A stretch of DNA of 64,000 nucleotides, taken from NCBI GenBank assembly GCA_026120185.1, contig JANUWF010002207.1:1674001-1738000 (forward strand), written 5' to 3'. The notes beneath the pieces are model-generated. The model was not told the DNA's origin and searched no databases. It was given only the letters and a program-made list of their open reading frames with translations. Origin of the DNA: Voacanga thouarsii. Lineage: Eukaryota; Streptophyta; Magnoliopsida; Gentianales; Apocynaceae. Made by a program: the position numbers and the translations under genes. Within the stretch, counting starts at the first letter, position 1. Each line of letters begins with the position of its first letter. Positions 11,128 through 22,502 of this stretch are shown piece after piece.

Positions 11128-12097
11128 TCACTCCCCCACACTGAAGATGGAAAATGTTTTCCTTATTTGGGGAGGGAAAACAAAACACTTAACAAACCAA
11201 ACACAAAATAAAGATACAAACTCTTTCCACTCATTATGCTTCCTCATCAACCCTTTTGAAAAGAACTTAATGCTCAAAATAGAAGATAGGCATGATGAAT
11301 GTAGAATGAAGAGAGGTTTTTGAAGAATAGGAGGTTTATGAAAATAATTTTTCTCACTAAAGCAAAACACATAAACCTCTTTCTCTAACATTTTTTTAGA
11401 CAAACAAATATTTTTGTCAACATATAAGTGTATATGATCTCTAAAGAATGTATCAAACTTGAAATCACCTTTTAACCCTTCAAAAGAATGTTCATAATTA
11501 AAATTCCCCTTTAAACTTAGTATTTGAGTTCTTAAATATGAGATCAAGAAATCCTTATTTTTTTAATATATCTATAAATATCAAGTTACCTCCCTTTGAA
11601 TGGGGTGAAGGGTAGAAATTACCAATATCCTCCAAGGATTTCTTATGATGTAGCGTTGAATGATCCAATTCCTTGAGGCATGATAAATTTAACACATCAT
11701 CATTTGGACCCTTGTTCTCCAAGAATTGAGAGGAACCTAAAAAATCATGTGATAAAGAGAGATTAGAATTTTTAGCACGTAGAGTAGAATTGAATACCTC
11801 CCATTCCACATTGGGCAATTGGTCCTCATATCCTTTCTCCTTTTCTTGGAGAGTTTCTTGTTCAAGCATATGGGCCTTTATGGCATCCTCAACCAACTTA
11901 GCCAGTTGTGTTCTTTGATAGCTCAATCGTTAGGATACTTGTTTGTGCCACATAATGGAGAAATTTGAATTGGCGACAAAAGAATGCATGGAGGCTTCAA
12001 GTGACGTCTCACAAAAAGCATCGATTTGAGATTGCAACTTTGCCAAATTCTCATCATTGTAGCTCTTTTAATCTTGTGCCCAAAAGTAGTTGTCCAT
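11128..12097 (-). pseudogene. ORF-X of E3, unknown protein, broken
   Basis: Starts at an ATG at 12097 (MDNYFWAQD), with an in-frame TAA shortly after, a second stop just upstream of YQRTQLAKLVEDA, and a frame change near 11550. Segments shared with E5 ORF-X include RTQLAK, CLKELD, FYPSP, SFEGL, HLYVDKNIC, LHSSCLSSILS, FFSKGLMRKH and EWKEF. I do not recognise the family; no retroviral catalytic or zinc-knuckle motif is visible. Length in the undamaged state would be about 300 residues. It occupies the place of gag, about 350 bases after the primer site. Conservation between two diverged elements argues it was once translated. Confidence 0.55.
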
Positions 12098-12337
12098 GAT
12101 GATGTCAATCTCGCGCTCAAAAAACAAAAATCAAATAAAAAATAAAAACCAAAAAATAATTAAGAAAAATAAAAGGTAAAAACGAATAATATAAAAATAA
12201 AGAAAAGAACAACACACATATTCCCAAACTATTTACATACAAAAGTTAGTAGTATTTACAGTAGAACATGAAGTATGTTAGTTAATTAAGTCACACAATG
12301 CTATAAACAACAAGATATAACACTAATTTACACAAAG

Positions 12338-12340
<3 letters not shown>

Positions 12341-12367
<27 letters not shown>
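12341..12367. repeat. (AT)n microsatellite
   Basis: About 13 AT units in the E3 leader between the primer site and ORF-X. Confidence 0.95.
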
Positions 12368-12371
<4 letters not shown>

Positions 12372-12442
12372 CATATAGACATATGGACATATAAACATAT
12401 AAACATGGTTAAATAAACAAAACCCAAGCTTTCATGATATTG

Positions 12443-12461
12443 TTCCCTGGCAACGGTGCCA
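12443..12461 (-). other. E3 primer binding site (tRNA-Asp-like)
   Basis: Minus strand TGGCACCGTTGCCAGGGAA, six bases after the LTR end; the best preserved of the three tRNA-Asp-like sites in the window. Confidence 0.78.
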
Positions 12462-13450
12462 AAAACCTGATGTGTTTGAATTTGGGTATAAAAATCATAT
12501 AAAAATAAGCACATTCCCAATCAAGTTTAAATTAAAATGTTAACCCCAAATTACATATATGAGCAAGCGTACTCATCATTAAATATAACATAGGGTTTAA
12601 AACGAGTGTCGATCCTCAAGGAACAAGTATGTAGTAATCAACTTTCTTTCATTGCTTAACCAACTCAATAAAGTAAAAAAGAATAAAAAGGAAAATAAAA
12701 TAAAATAAAAGAATATATACACATGTCAAGGATGGAGAATTATGTAACTCAAACCATTATTTTAACAAATATGATCTTAAAGTACCCAATCATTATCATA
12801 ACTAATCATTCATTTGGCATCATGAAGGATTAAGATAGATTCACTTCTTCTCCAATCCATAAAATCACTATCTTTTAAACAAACCAGCATCACATATCCT
12901 ATCTCAACTAATTCACCCAAAAGAAGCATTAAACACAATCCTTGATTAAAGTTCCATATCCTGGCAAATTTAAAACATGAAATTAACCAATGAATCCATA
13001 TCCTGGCAGACATCAATTGACGTTTAATTACCCAATTCTTAGCAATTAACCCCCTTTTCCAAGCAAGTAAATAGACGACAAATATGAAATTAATGAATTG
13101 AGACCACCATCAACCCCTTTTCCAAGCAAGTCAATAGAAAGAACAACAAATTAATCTCATAATCAGCATAATTAAATACCAAGAATAACAATCAATTAAT
13201 CAAAAGATCAAAGTAACTCTAAAAATCGTAAATACCTAAAACAATGTCAAATTACAATAAAATAATTAATACATCATTATTTTATAAAGGAAAACAAAGT
13301 TAAAAGAAAGCACTTATAGACAAACCTCCTCCTTCTACCTTCGTAGATCCTCTTGTACAATCTTCCTTAATTTGACGAATTCCTCCTTGATTTTGAGTTG
13401 TTTGTGTTTTGATCCTTCAATTCATCCTCCATGACTTGTGTTTTTCCCTT

Positions 13451-13458
13451 TATTTATA
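13451..13458 (-). promoter_or_regulatory. E3 LTR TATA box
   Basis: Minus strand CCTATAAATAAAGG, about 105-130 bases downstream of the GC-rich cassette. Confidence 0.6.
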
Positions 13459-13559
13459 GGCTTTAGAAGTCCTAAATTTGTCCTTCTTGGGTTTCTGGCC
13501 AAATAGAAGTAGGAAAATACTAAAACTCTACAAATTATCAAAAAATGCACATGAAAATC

Positions 13560-13725
13560 GAGGCACCGCCTCTATAACAGTGCACAGCCGGCGCTGCCTA
13601 TCCAGCCTAGGGTCGACATCGGTTGTGTTCTGCTTCTCTGTCCGTTCACTGATTTTTCTTGATTTTCACGTCAACTCTTCCGACTGCAGTCGGTGCTGCC
13701 TCTGGCCTCATAGCCGGCCCGGTTT
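13560..13725 (-). repeat. E3 U3 cassette of GC-rich units
   Basis: Units with GCCGGCGCTGCC, GGGTCGACATCGG and CAGTCGGTGCTGCC in an AT-rich background, with TTCTGCTTC in the spacer. Same position in the LTR as the E1 cassette. Confidence 0.55.
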
Positions 13726-13902
13726 TATTTTATTCCGCGACAATTTTGCCTTATTTTACCCTTAAAATCTGAAATAATGCACAAAATACCTTTTCAAGGA
13801 TAAAATCTCAAATATGACGAAATATGACCAGTTATTGTACAAAATGTATTACAAAATGGTCTTAAGTAACTAGGAAATATACGACTAATTTAGGCCCTAT
13901 CA

Positions 13903-14221
13903 AAATTGAACTTAAGTAATCAAAGATTAGCTAATTTTACCTAGAGTATAGGGTTATTGGCTAATTTCATATTCATTATCACCTTGAGTATTGGGATAAT
14001 TGTTGAAGGATAAGATTAATGCATTTATTTGGTTATATTAGTTTGATTGGGAAATCTGCTAATTTAATCAAGAAATAGTGATTCCATAGATTGAAAAAGA
14101 AGTCATTTCTATTTTTATTCCTTCATGATGCTAAGAAAAAGGTTGATTGTGATAAGTGTTAGATGATTCATGTCATATTTTTTAGAATAACTATTCAATT
14201 ATATGTTTTCTCTCCATGAGT

Positions 14222-14283
<62 letters not shown>

Positions 14284-14578
14284 TGTATGTATGTATGTAT
14301 GTATGTATGTATGTATGTATGTTTATGTATGTATGTATGTATGTATGTATATATTTTATTTTTATTTTGATTTCTTTATCAATCTAGTTGATAGGTTAAA
14401 CAATGAATGAATGGTAGCTAATGGTAGTTGTTCTTTGTGGATCAATAATCGTTAATTCCCTATACTCTGCTTGCGATACTTGCTCACTCGTGTAATTTAG
14501 GATTAATATTTTAATTAAAACTAGACTAGGGATGAATTAAATTTGAAAGATTTTTATACACCCAAATCATATGCATCA
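13903..14578 (+). repeat. E2 3' LTR, second part
   Basis: Continuation of the LTR interrupted by E3. Ends ACACCCAAATCATATGCATCA, which matches the reverse complement of the E1 LTR end. Together the two parts make about 2.03 kb. No primer site follows, consistent with a 3' LTR. Confidence 0.72.
14224..14349. repeat. Compound (TA)n-(TATG)n microsatellite
   Basis: About 16 TA units run directly into more than 20 TATG units with one interruption. It lies inside the E2 LTR. Confidence 0.95.
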
Positions 14579-15777
14579 ACAAAGTACTAGCAAAGAAATC
14601 AGTTGCTGCAAATCAATCAGTTGCAAAGAAAAAGACTAAGGAAGTTGCTGTCGATGAACCTACTCCTCAAACTACCTCTTCGAAACTACCATCGGATGAG
14701 GAAAGTACTAATACTCAGTTACCCCGATTTCTTGATTCAAAATGTGAATTTGAATATAATGACTGGGTGTCTAGGAATAAAAACATTGTTGTGGGTTACC
14801 GGGTTGATGCAGATGGCTTTTTGAATTATGCAAATTTTCTAAATTTGTTTGAATAGATTGGCTGGGGAACATTATTGTCCGTAAATAAAAATTGTACATG
14901 GCACTGGTCTGGAAATTTTATTCCAATCTGAGAAAAGGAAGAAATGAGGAAATAGGGGATGGATTTCTGGTGCATGGTATACATCTCAGGTTAGAGGTGT
15001 GAATTTTGAGTTTGATCACCGAATGCTGAACAAAATTTTTGATGTTAAAGATGGAGGGATACAATTCTTTGAGATGAATAAATTGCCCAAGAGTAATCTG
15101 TTTAAGTTGAGGAGATGTGAGAGCAAATTTACAAGTATGAAGAGTTTCAAAAACTCAAGTGATCGCAATACCAAATGGCTAAATGGAATGGGCAAACTAC
15201 TTCACCATATAGTTTTAACCATGGTCATACCGAGTTTTGGGCACAAAACTTTAGTGAGTAATATGTAGATGGTGTTGGCTTTGTTAGAGGGCAAGCCAAT
15301 AAATTTTAGGCTTATGGCTGCAAAATTAATTATTCAGTCTTGCAATACCTCAAACAAAGCTTTGCCTTTTGGCAATCTTCTGACAAAACTGTTTAAACAT
15401 TTTAATATTAATTTGAATTTAGTAGTCCCTGAGTACTCTAAGGCTAATGTCTATAGCAAGGATTCCTCTGAAAAAAATAGTGTTTATCCAAATGGACAAC
15501 CAATTGATTTTTCTTAGGGATGCCACAAATAAAGAAAAGCATATATTGATTGAGGTTAAGGCTGGAAGAAAGAAATCTTCCTCTGCTGCCCCAGTTAGGA
15601 CGAAAAGAAAATCTGAAAGTCAAAAGGAATTAACTACAAAAAGCAAGTAGAAGACTGAAGAAAATGGCATGACATAGAGAATTCTGAATGCACTAAATCT
15701 TTTGCCTGCCAAATTAGATGATCTAAGTATAGAAGTCAAGACTTAATTGTAAAATTTGGAGAATAGATTAACCAATG
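14579..15777 (+). pseudogene. E12: broken plant-transposon-protein ORF, N-terminal and central part
   Basis: Plus-strand frames give a Lys-rich N-terminus (VAKKKTKEVAVDEP), an acidic linker, then NKNIVVGYRVDADGF and later VKDGGIQFFEMN, FTSMKSF and LPFGNLLTKLFKHF. The order and the motif style match the PF20167 plant transposon protein type, as in E1 ORF2 but a diverged copy. There are several in-frame stops (for example after LNLFE near 14855 and at 15266) and frame shifts. The E2 LTR abuts it on the left and solo LTR E11 interrupts it on the right; it continues at 17588. Confidence 0.5.
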
Positions 15778-17118
15778 TGTTAGTGTTATGCCCTAGAGGC
15801 AATCACTTGTACAATGTATATGACACATTTTATTTTAATAAAAGGTATTATTTATCTTATAGTTTCTTTTGTTTACTTTTAGATAATATAACTGTTAAAT
15901 AAAGTCCCTAGTACAACACTGTGTTAAGGAAATCATGATATGAGATTCCTACTACACTATATAGTGTCAATACTTAAATAGTCCCTAGTTATAGTATTAA
16001 TGACATAGGAAATCATTAATGCGTTAAGACTAACATGTGTTAGACTTCCTGATTTGATCAAGTGGTGGTTCTCATATCCGTGAGTATTGAGATACTCAAA
16101 GTTATCACGTGGATACTTATTAGTAGAATAAGTTTATTGGATGACCTAGCTATGAGATAATCACATAGATAACTTTTAATGCCAGTGATATAATCTCAAT
16201 ATAGCAAACATGCAAGTATCCTTAGACTTGAGATCTCCAAGGTACTTTGTTTGTTGAGCATTGTGCTTTGATTCCAATCTTTGGAGCCAGATTGGGCTGC
16301 CTATAGGATGGATATTGGGTACATTGTAAGGTAAACGAAAGTAGTTGAGAGGGTTAATAAAGGATTCACCACTCCTAATAGTAGGGGTGAATATCTTACG
16401 GTCACTTGTAGGAATTACTATTCAAGAAGTCCTTAGCCAAGGAGTATGTGTATTGGAAATAGTTGCAATTAATACATATCTAGAGTAGTGGGTTCTTGGA
16501 GCAAGTATTACTGTATTCGGGCCAGAATTAATTCTGGAGGGAGTTGGTACTAATTCTATACTCCAAACCAAATGAGATATTGTATGGTGAAAGGAGTTAA
16601 TTATATTGTAGTTTGTTATTGAAGGGTTCATGTCAAGCCACTTAACTTCTTGGACTCTTGGGTGGTCATGATGTGTTACTAGATACCGCTCATGATATGA
16701 GAATATGGGTTTATTAATTTATAAATTAATATACCAATCCTGATTAGAATCGGTATGATTAATTCTAAATAATTATGGATATTAATCTCAAAGACGTTTG
16801 GATTAATTCATGTTCTCTACCAATTGACCGAGAAACCTAATAGGTCATACACAATAGAGGATTATATACTCATGAGGTTATTTGATAACATAGTAGGGTT
16901 TATTGCGAGAAAGAGAAGTTAATGTGGCCAAATTATAATTAGTTATAATTTATGGGCTAATTTGTAATGCTGTGAACTAGAGGGGTTCCAATTACAAATT
17001 ATAGAATTCTCTGATGTGGTTTTTTGTTGAGATTTTCGGGTGACTTCAAGGGTCACACAAGAAAACAAAACATAAAAATCAAGGGACACAAGAAGCCTTC
17101 TTATATATGATGTTCTCT

Positions 17119-17160
<42 letters not shown>

Positions 17161-17587
17161 TGTGAGTCTTTCCAAGAGAACACCAAGACTCTTCTTTGTG
17201 TTCTTCTTCTTTCTCTGGTTTTGAAAAACAAGAAGAACAAAGAAGAAAAACTCCAGCCGCCATTGTTATTTTCTGCTAGCACAGAAAATCTTGGTGCTTG
17301 AGTATGATCATCCATGTGGATTTCTATTAGAGATAATCACACAATGTGATTATAGTGGTTAGACATTCAACTCTCGTTGTGTTTGATCAAGAGGATTGCT
17401 GGATCATGCCCTAATCATCAAACTTGAAGAAGGAAAGAATTTGTTTTCCATACGATCAAAGAAAGGTAAAAGCTATTATCTTTGTTCTCTATATATGTCT
17501 TATTTTCCACACATATGCGAATCCTGGGATGGTATCTTGTTTTAATTTTCCACTACATCATAAGTAATATATGTGCGATACCCAACA
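15778..17587 (+). repeat. E11: copia solo LTR
   Basis: Starts TGTTAGTGTTATGCCC and ends CCCAACA, about 1.81 kb; same family as the LTRs of E4 and E8. Flanks are CAATG and CAATA, a five-base target duplication with one change. No primer site, polypurine tract or coding part is attached. The E12 frame reads on across it. A TATATAT near 17102 may be its TATA box. Confidence 0.82.
17122..17157. repeat. (CT)n microsatellite
   Basis: About 18 CT units in the solo LTR, just after its probable TATA box. Confidence 0.95.
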
Positions 17588-17878
17588 CAATATGGATGAG
17601 GAACAATCTGTAACTACACTAGAGAAAAATCCTAGTGTTGATAAAGCTGAAGGACCTTTTGAAGATCCTACTCCTACTGCCACTGCTGATGAAGCTGCTC
17701 CTAAGCCGTCCTGTTCATTAGGTTGCCGCCAAAACACAGGTGATAGTCAAAAGAAAATCTAGCAAAATAGTTAGGCAGACAAAAAAGAGTGGTGCAGATG
17801 CCAACCTGAGGCTATTGTGATTCAAGAAGATACGGCAATCTCCACCAATTCTGACTTGAGAACAATTATAAAATTGGA
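17588..17878 (+). pseudogene. E12 continuation, C-terminal low-complexity part
   Basis: Resumes after the solo LTR with MDEEQSVTTLEKNP, an acidic and Ala/Pro-rich stretch, then a basic KRKSSKIVRQTKK segment in another frame. Joined at about 17879 to reversed copia gag sequence (E10). Confidence 0.4.
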
Positions 17879-17958
17879 CAATTCTCAAGATTCTATACCA
17901 GTCTAGAAATTTTGATTCGAAAAGTTTGTTGGTTTCCAAAGTTTAGGTTAGTCGACAT
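17879..17958 (-). pseudogene. gag: E10 copia gag, N-terminal fragment
   Basis: On the minus strand an ATG at 17958 gives MSTNLNFG; after a frame shift the sequence reads METNKLFESKFLDWYRILRI. This matches the N-terminus of the E4 gag (MSTNLNLRS and ETNKLTESNYLGWYRNLRIV). Homology stops at about 17879. The upstream sequence of this gene is at 54966 and beyond, across the E5 and E7 insertions. Confidence 0.75.
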
Positions 17959-18963
17959 GATGCAGATGACTGATGCGTAAATTTTTTGTGCATAAAAATC
18001 ATCAAATTTAAATTCATCCATTAGTTAAGTTTTATTTAAAACACTAATCTCAAAGTGCACATAGCAGTAAGTATACTCATCACAAGCATGGTATAGGGAA
18101 ATAATGAGTATCGATCCTCAAAGGAATAAGTACACAATAATCACTTTTCATTCATTGTTTAACCAACCCAAATAAAGAGAGAAAATAAAAAAAATTAAAA
18201 ATATATACAACTCAAGGATGTAGCTATATGCAATTTAGATAATTATCTTATAAAACATGAAAATGAACTAACTAGCAATTCTCTCAATTAATTATCATCT
18301 TGGCATCATGAAGGAATATAAAGTAAAATTCAATCATTTCACAAGTCATGAACCTACTTAGATAAATTCCACTTCGTTTGTCAATCCATGTAATCACTAT
18401 ATTTTAATTAATATTAATAGAGTCGTAAATCAAGCTAACATAACCAAAACATGCATTAAGCTAAATTCCTTATAGGCATGAAATTAGCTAATAACCCTTT
18501 GTCAAGGCGAAATCAACTTAATCATTGATCACTTAGTCATATAATCTTAACTTCGTTGTTCAAATCCATTAAGATTAAATAAATATGAAATCAATGCAAT
18601 GAAACTCCTAACATCGTTTTATCAAGTCAAGTAGAAGAACTCGCATCAATAACCAATAATAACAAGTAATCAAACACCAAAGATAATAATAAATTGATCA
18701 AATAACTAAATTAGCACAAAATCATGAGTCTTAAAATAATGTTAAACTAAAATAAAAATTTTGAATACATTATTGTTAAAGAAAAAAAAGAAAGCAAAGA
18801 TAAAAAAAAAAATAAACACTCATAGACAACCCTCTTTCTTCGGCCTTGAAGACTCTCTTGAACAATCCTCCTTGATTGGGTGAATTCCTCCTTTAATGAG
18901 TGATTTGAATTTATACTTTTGGATCCACCTTTCTATCTTTCTCACTCTTTTTTTTTTCTCTTG

Positions 18964-18971
18964 CTTTTATA
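18964..18971 (-). promoter_or_regulatory. E5 3' LTR TATA box
   Basis: Minus strand GGCCTATAAAAGCAAG, about 115 bases downstream of the GC-rich cassette. Confidence 0.6.
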
Positions 18972-19084
18972 GGCCTCTTTGATGCTAAATTCATTGCTGG
19001 AGAATCTTGATCGAGTAGGAATAAGAAAATACCGAAATCTTTGGAAAATTTCCAAATTCGTGCACAGGATTTTTGCCTTCAAAA

Positions 19085-19325
19085 GTGGGCCAGGCACCGG
19101 GTACCCTTGACCCACCTATCACCGGGTATAATCTATTCTTCCTTTGGATTTTTTTTCTCTATTTTCATTGGCTAGACAAAATAGACCTGATGCCTGGTCC
19201 ACTTGTCAGACCTAGTGCCAACTTTTTTCTATTTTCTTCCTAAAATTCACTCGATTTCCTTTGCTTGACCAGAATGGACCCGACACTTGGTCCCTTAGCT
19301 GGACTTGGTGCCATGTGCATTCCGG
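19085..19325 (-). repeat. E5 3' LTR U3 cassette of GC-rich units
   Basis: Three units with half sites such as CAGGCACCGGG and CACCGGGTA, GATGCCTGGTCC and CTAGTGCC, and ACACTTGGTCC with CTTGGTGCC. Each is separated by T-rich spacers of about 50-60 bases and associated with AGAATGGACC or a decayed form. Confidence 0.5.
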
Positions 19326-19493
19326 AATTGTTTACTTTTTGCTCGAACTTAACTCAAATCCACACAAATTTAACAAAAAGACTTTTCACAAGTAAAATGT
19401 CAAATAAGAAGGAATATGCCTAGTTATTACAACAAATGTATTACAAAAAACCTCAAATAACTAGGAAAATAATGGCGATTTTAGCCCCTATCA

Positions 19494-20826
19494 CATACCC
19501 CCATACTTGAACTTTTGCTTGTCCTCAAATACAACACTTTAGTGAAGAAAATTTATCAAGAAAATACAAGTCTTTACTTATTCCAAAATCTTTTTACAAC
19601 ATACCAAGGATTATAAATTCGCTTCAAACTTTTAGAAACAACTCCTGTCATTCTCACCACTTGAAAAAAATTCAAACTTTGAAACATTTAACAAGACATC
19701 ACAAAACTCTTGAAGTCAAATTAATCAAGTTTATACCTTAGTCGAAGAAAATTATCTCAATCTTCAAGTAAAAATATAGACAACATGAATCACAGAAGTC
19801 AAGCTATCTACCAACTCAAGCATTATAAATCCAAAATTTGCACAACTCAAGTTATGATGTAAGGAAAGCACTCCAATCTTTTTCTCTCAAAAAATATATT
19901 AATGACTTAGGGAATTGATAGCCTCAAGTGCATGGATTTTTCTTCACACACCGTATTAGCCCTTTTATAGTCATTGGTCATCATTTTTTCAACAACTTTC
20001 CTCTAAACAATTCTTTCTTTCTTTTGCTTTATGGAATTCATGGCTTTAAGAAAGTAGATTTCTCTTTACTATCCATATTAGCACCCATAACAAGTAAAAA
20101 TAATATTTTCTCATCTTCAAAGGGGAAGCAACAACTCATTTTTTCAATTTTCAACTCAAGAATTTTCTATAATTCTCCATAATCTTTCCTCCCAATGATC
20201 TTTTATCAACTCATATACCTTATCACAACTCAAAGACAAGCAAAATTTAAACTAAATAATATAAGAGTTAGCTAATAAACTCTCCCCATATTCATCATAT
20301 CCTTCATATTCCAACTAGATAAGTCAAATAACATTCAAACACCAATGTTTAAACAAGATTAATCAAAATTCTCAAGTCTTGACAATATCTTATCGAACAA
20401 CGTCAATATCATAAAAAATCCACCAAATGAATGACAAAGAATCATATCTAAGTAATAAAAGGAATTACAACCTTGCATAAACATTGAAAAAGCATTGAAT
20501 GTTGAAAAAATTTCATAAAAATGATATGAAAAAATATTTCTTCAACCACATTCTCTCCCCCCCTCCCCCCCTCCCCGCCCCCCACACTTAAACGGAACAA
20601 TATCCTCAATGGCCAATGATATAACAATAAAAGTACAGCCAAGAAGACCAAAGTAAATAAAGAGAAAAGAGTAGAGAAAAGAAAATACTTACATTATGGA
20701 GTAGCTCAACAATTTCCAAGTTTTCAAATTTCAAATTTTCAAAATTGTCAAAAAAATTGTTTGATGCCAAGAAAGCACCAAGATAATTGATAAAAACTTG
20801 GACAAAGAATATTGCCAAACCATTCC
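19494..20826 (-). other. E5 interior, 3' noncoding part with polypurine tracts
   Basis: Terminal tract AAGTATGGGGGTATG at 19494-19508 in front of the LTR. An expanded C-rich run at about 20557-20583 (G-rich on the element strand) precedes ACACTTAAAC and marks an internal tract. No coding region is convincing. E6 is inserted at its right end. Confidence 0.6.
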
Positions 20827-22469
20827 TGTAACACCCCGCTACCTAGGCCCATCAGGGCCGGGGATGTCGCCCCGCCTAGAGGACAAGGGGTCTTTATAAC
20901 TAGGTCACATAGAATAAAATAAAATAAAGACTTTAAAATTAAACTTATTACAACCCAAAATATGAATACTGGAACAAATCCAAAATAAATTGTTTGCAAC
21001 ACTCTCTCAAAACACCACATAAAGGAAGTAACATGAGTCTTCAAAACATAGGCAACAATCTAGCTAATGACCTCCACAGCATGATCTTCCTGAAAACATG
21101 GCATAAAAGGTGGTGAGATAAAAATCTCAGTAAGCCTGTGTGTGCTTTGAGCGTTTCGGGTAAAATAATTCATGTATGCAAGTTGTAAAAGTTTCATAAG
21201 GAAAAGTGCTGACAAGCACTAAATAAATGTTAAAAATAAAGAGTGGCGTTTCGCTTTTCAAACTATACATGTGCACAATCAATATAACCACTCAAATGAG
21301 TAGCCATAGGTTACCACACGGTGGGCCCCATGACTAAATAACGGTCAGAATGCCACACTTTGTGCAAGCTGACAAAAGGGTAGGTGTACGGCCTACCGGG
21401 TGAGATACTCCTCTATCTCTACACCCAAACTTACCGGTTATCCACTCCGTAACACACAATCCACAAGACTGAAACTTGCTAGCTCGGACCGGCATGACCT
21501 ACTGGACTGTCATCCTATCCAGGAAGGACTCATCCCTCAGAGGTGGCCACCTATTGAGAGACTTACCCTAACCCTTCAAAGACTAGTCCTGGTGGTCTAC
21601 CCTTATTGAGTACTCAACGTTGATTGTCCCACTTGGGAGAAAATTGATCATAATCTGCTTTATTTGGAAATAGCAATTAAGGGTTTCTAAAAGTCTTTTC
21701 AAAGTTGGGTTTTAGAAAGAGTTTAGCATTTTGTGTAAAACCGCTTGTTTAGTTTTTCAAATGATTTGTTTGTCCAGAATAAAAAGGAAAACAGTCCTTA
21801 ATTGCCTTGACAAAATAAAAGTCCATACACATCGCATTTGGCTTGCCACAGTGATTTTTGGTCTTCACAAAATTCCATGCAGGAGCTTACCTGGTTCTTT
21901 GCTTGCTCAAACTCAAAAGTCTTCCAAGGCTGACCTAACCCCGCCTGGGGTAAACACAAAACATAAGGTTACATTCAAGCTAAACTCACTTACACAAAAT
22001 AATCCTAGTTCAACCTATTACCATCACAACCCTAACGCTCTAAGCTTTAAGGCTAGCTAAAAAAAAGAACTTTATAAAATAAGTATAGTTTAATACGTTA
22101 AAATAACTTGGGGTTCTAAAATAGTTGCTAGGAAATTATAGACTCATTTAATAATTCTTGTGTGCTATTAATAAATAAAAGAAGATTTGAATTTTAAATA
22201 ATATTAAGTCTAACAATATTAACAAATGGTAATTAAAAATAGCTTTATTTAAAGTAAATAATAAATTACAAATATTTATTTATTTAGATAATAATTAATT
22301 AGTAATAAATAAAATTAATAATAAATGAATTATTTTAAATTTTAAATTAATAAATAACAAATAGATTTTGATATAAATAATATTTAGGAATATAGGTAAA
22401 AATTTGAACTAAGGTCTACAAGGTCATCAATTTATTCTAATATTTTATTTATTATAAATGATTTATTAC

Positions 22470-22470
22470 C

Positions 22471-22498
<28 letters not shown>
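22470..22498. repeat. (AT)n microsatellite in E6 3' LTR
   Basis: About 14 AT units; the counterpart in the sister LTR is at about 41370-41402 with an interruption. Confidence 0.95.

Positions 22499-22502
<4 letters not shown>

Larger units (their letters stand above)
9397..13902 (-). mobile_element. E3: non-autonomous LTR element with ORF-X and a single LTR
   Basis: On the minus strand it has a 5' LTR (13902 to 12468), a tRNA-Asp-like primer site, ORF-X remnants and a 3' noncoding region ending at the polypurine tract (9410 to 9397). No 3' LTR follows: the sequence passes straight into the E2 LTR. LTR, leader and 3' noncoding region resemble E1, but gag and ORF2 are replaced by ORF-X, which is shared with E5. 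No pol. Confidence 0.8.
12468..13902 (-). repeat. E3 5' LTR
   Basis: About 1.44 kb, starting TGATAGGGCC at 13902 and ending ACACATCA at 12468. Clearly related to the E1 LTR over its length. Carries a GC-rich cassette and a TATA box in the same order and spacing as E1. Confidence 0.85.
17971..19493 (-). repeat. E5 3' LTR
   Basis: About 1.52 kb, starting TGATAGGGGC at 19493 and ending ACGCATCA at 17971. Contains a TATA box (18964-18971) and a GC-rich cassette (19085-19325). Confidence 0.85.

Noticed and set aside
14224..14349. Tandem array as a CRISPR or satellite
   Set aside because: It is a simple TA/TATG microsatellite with no spacers.
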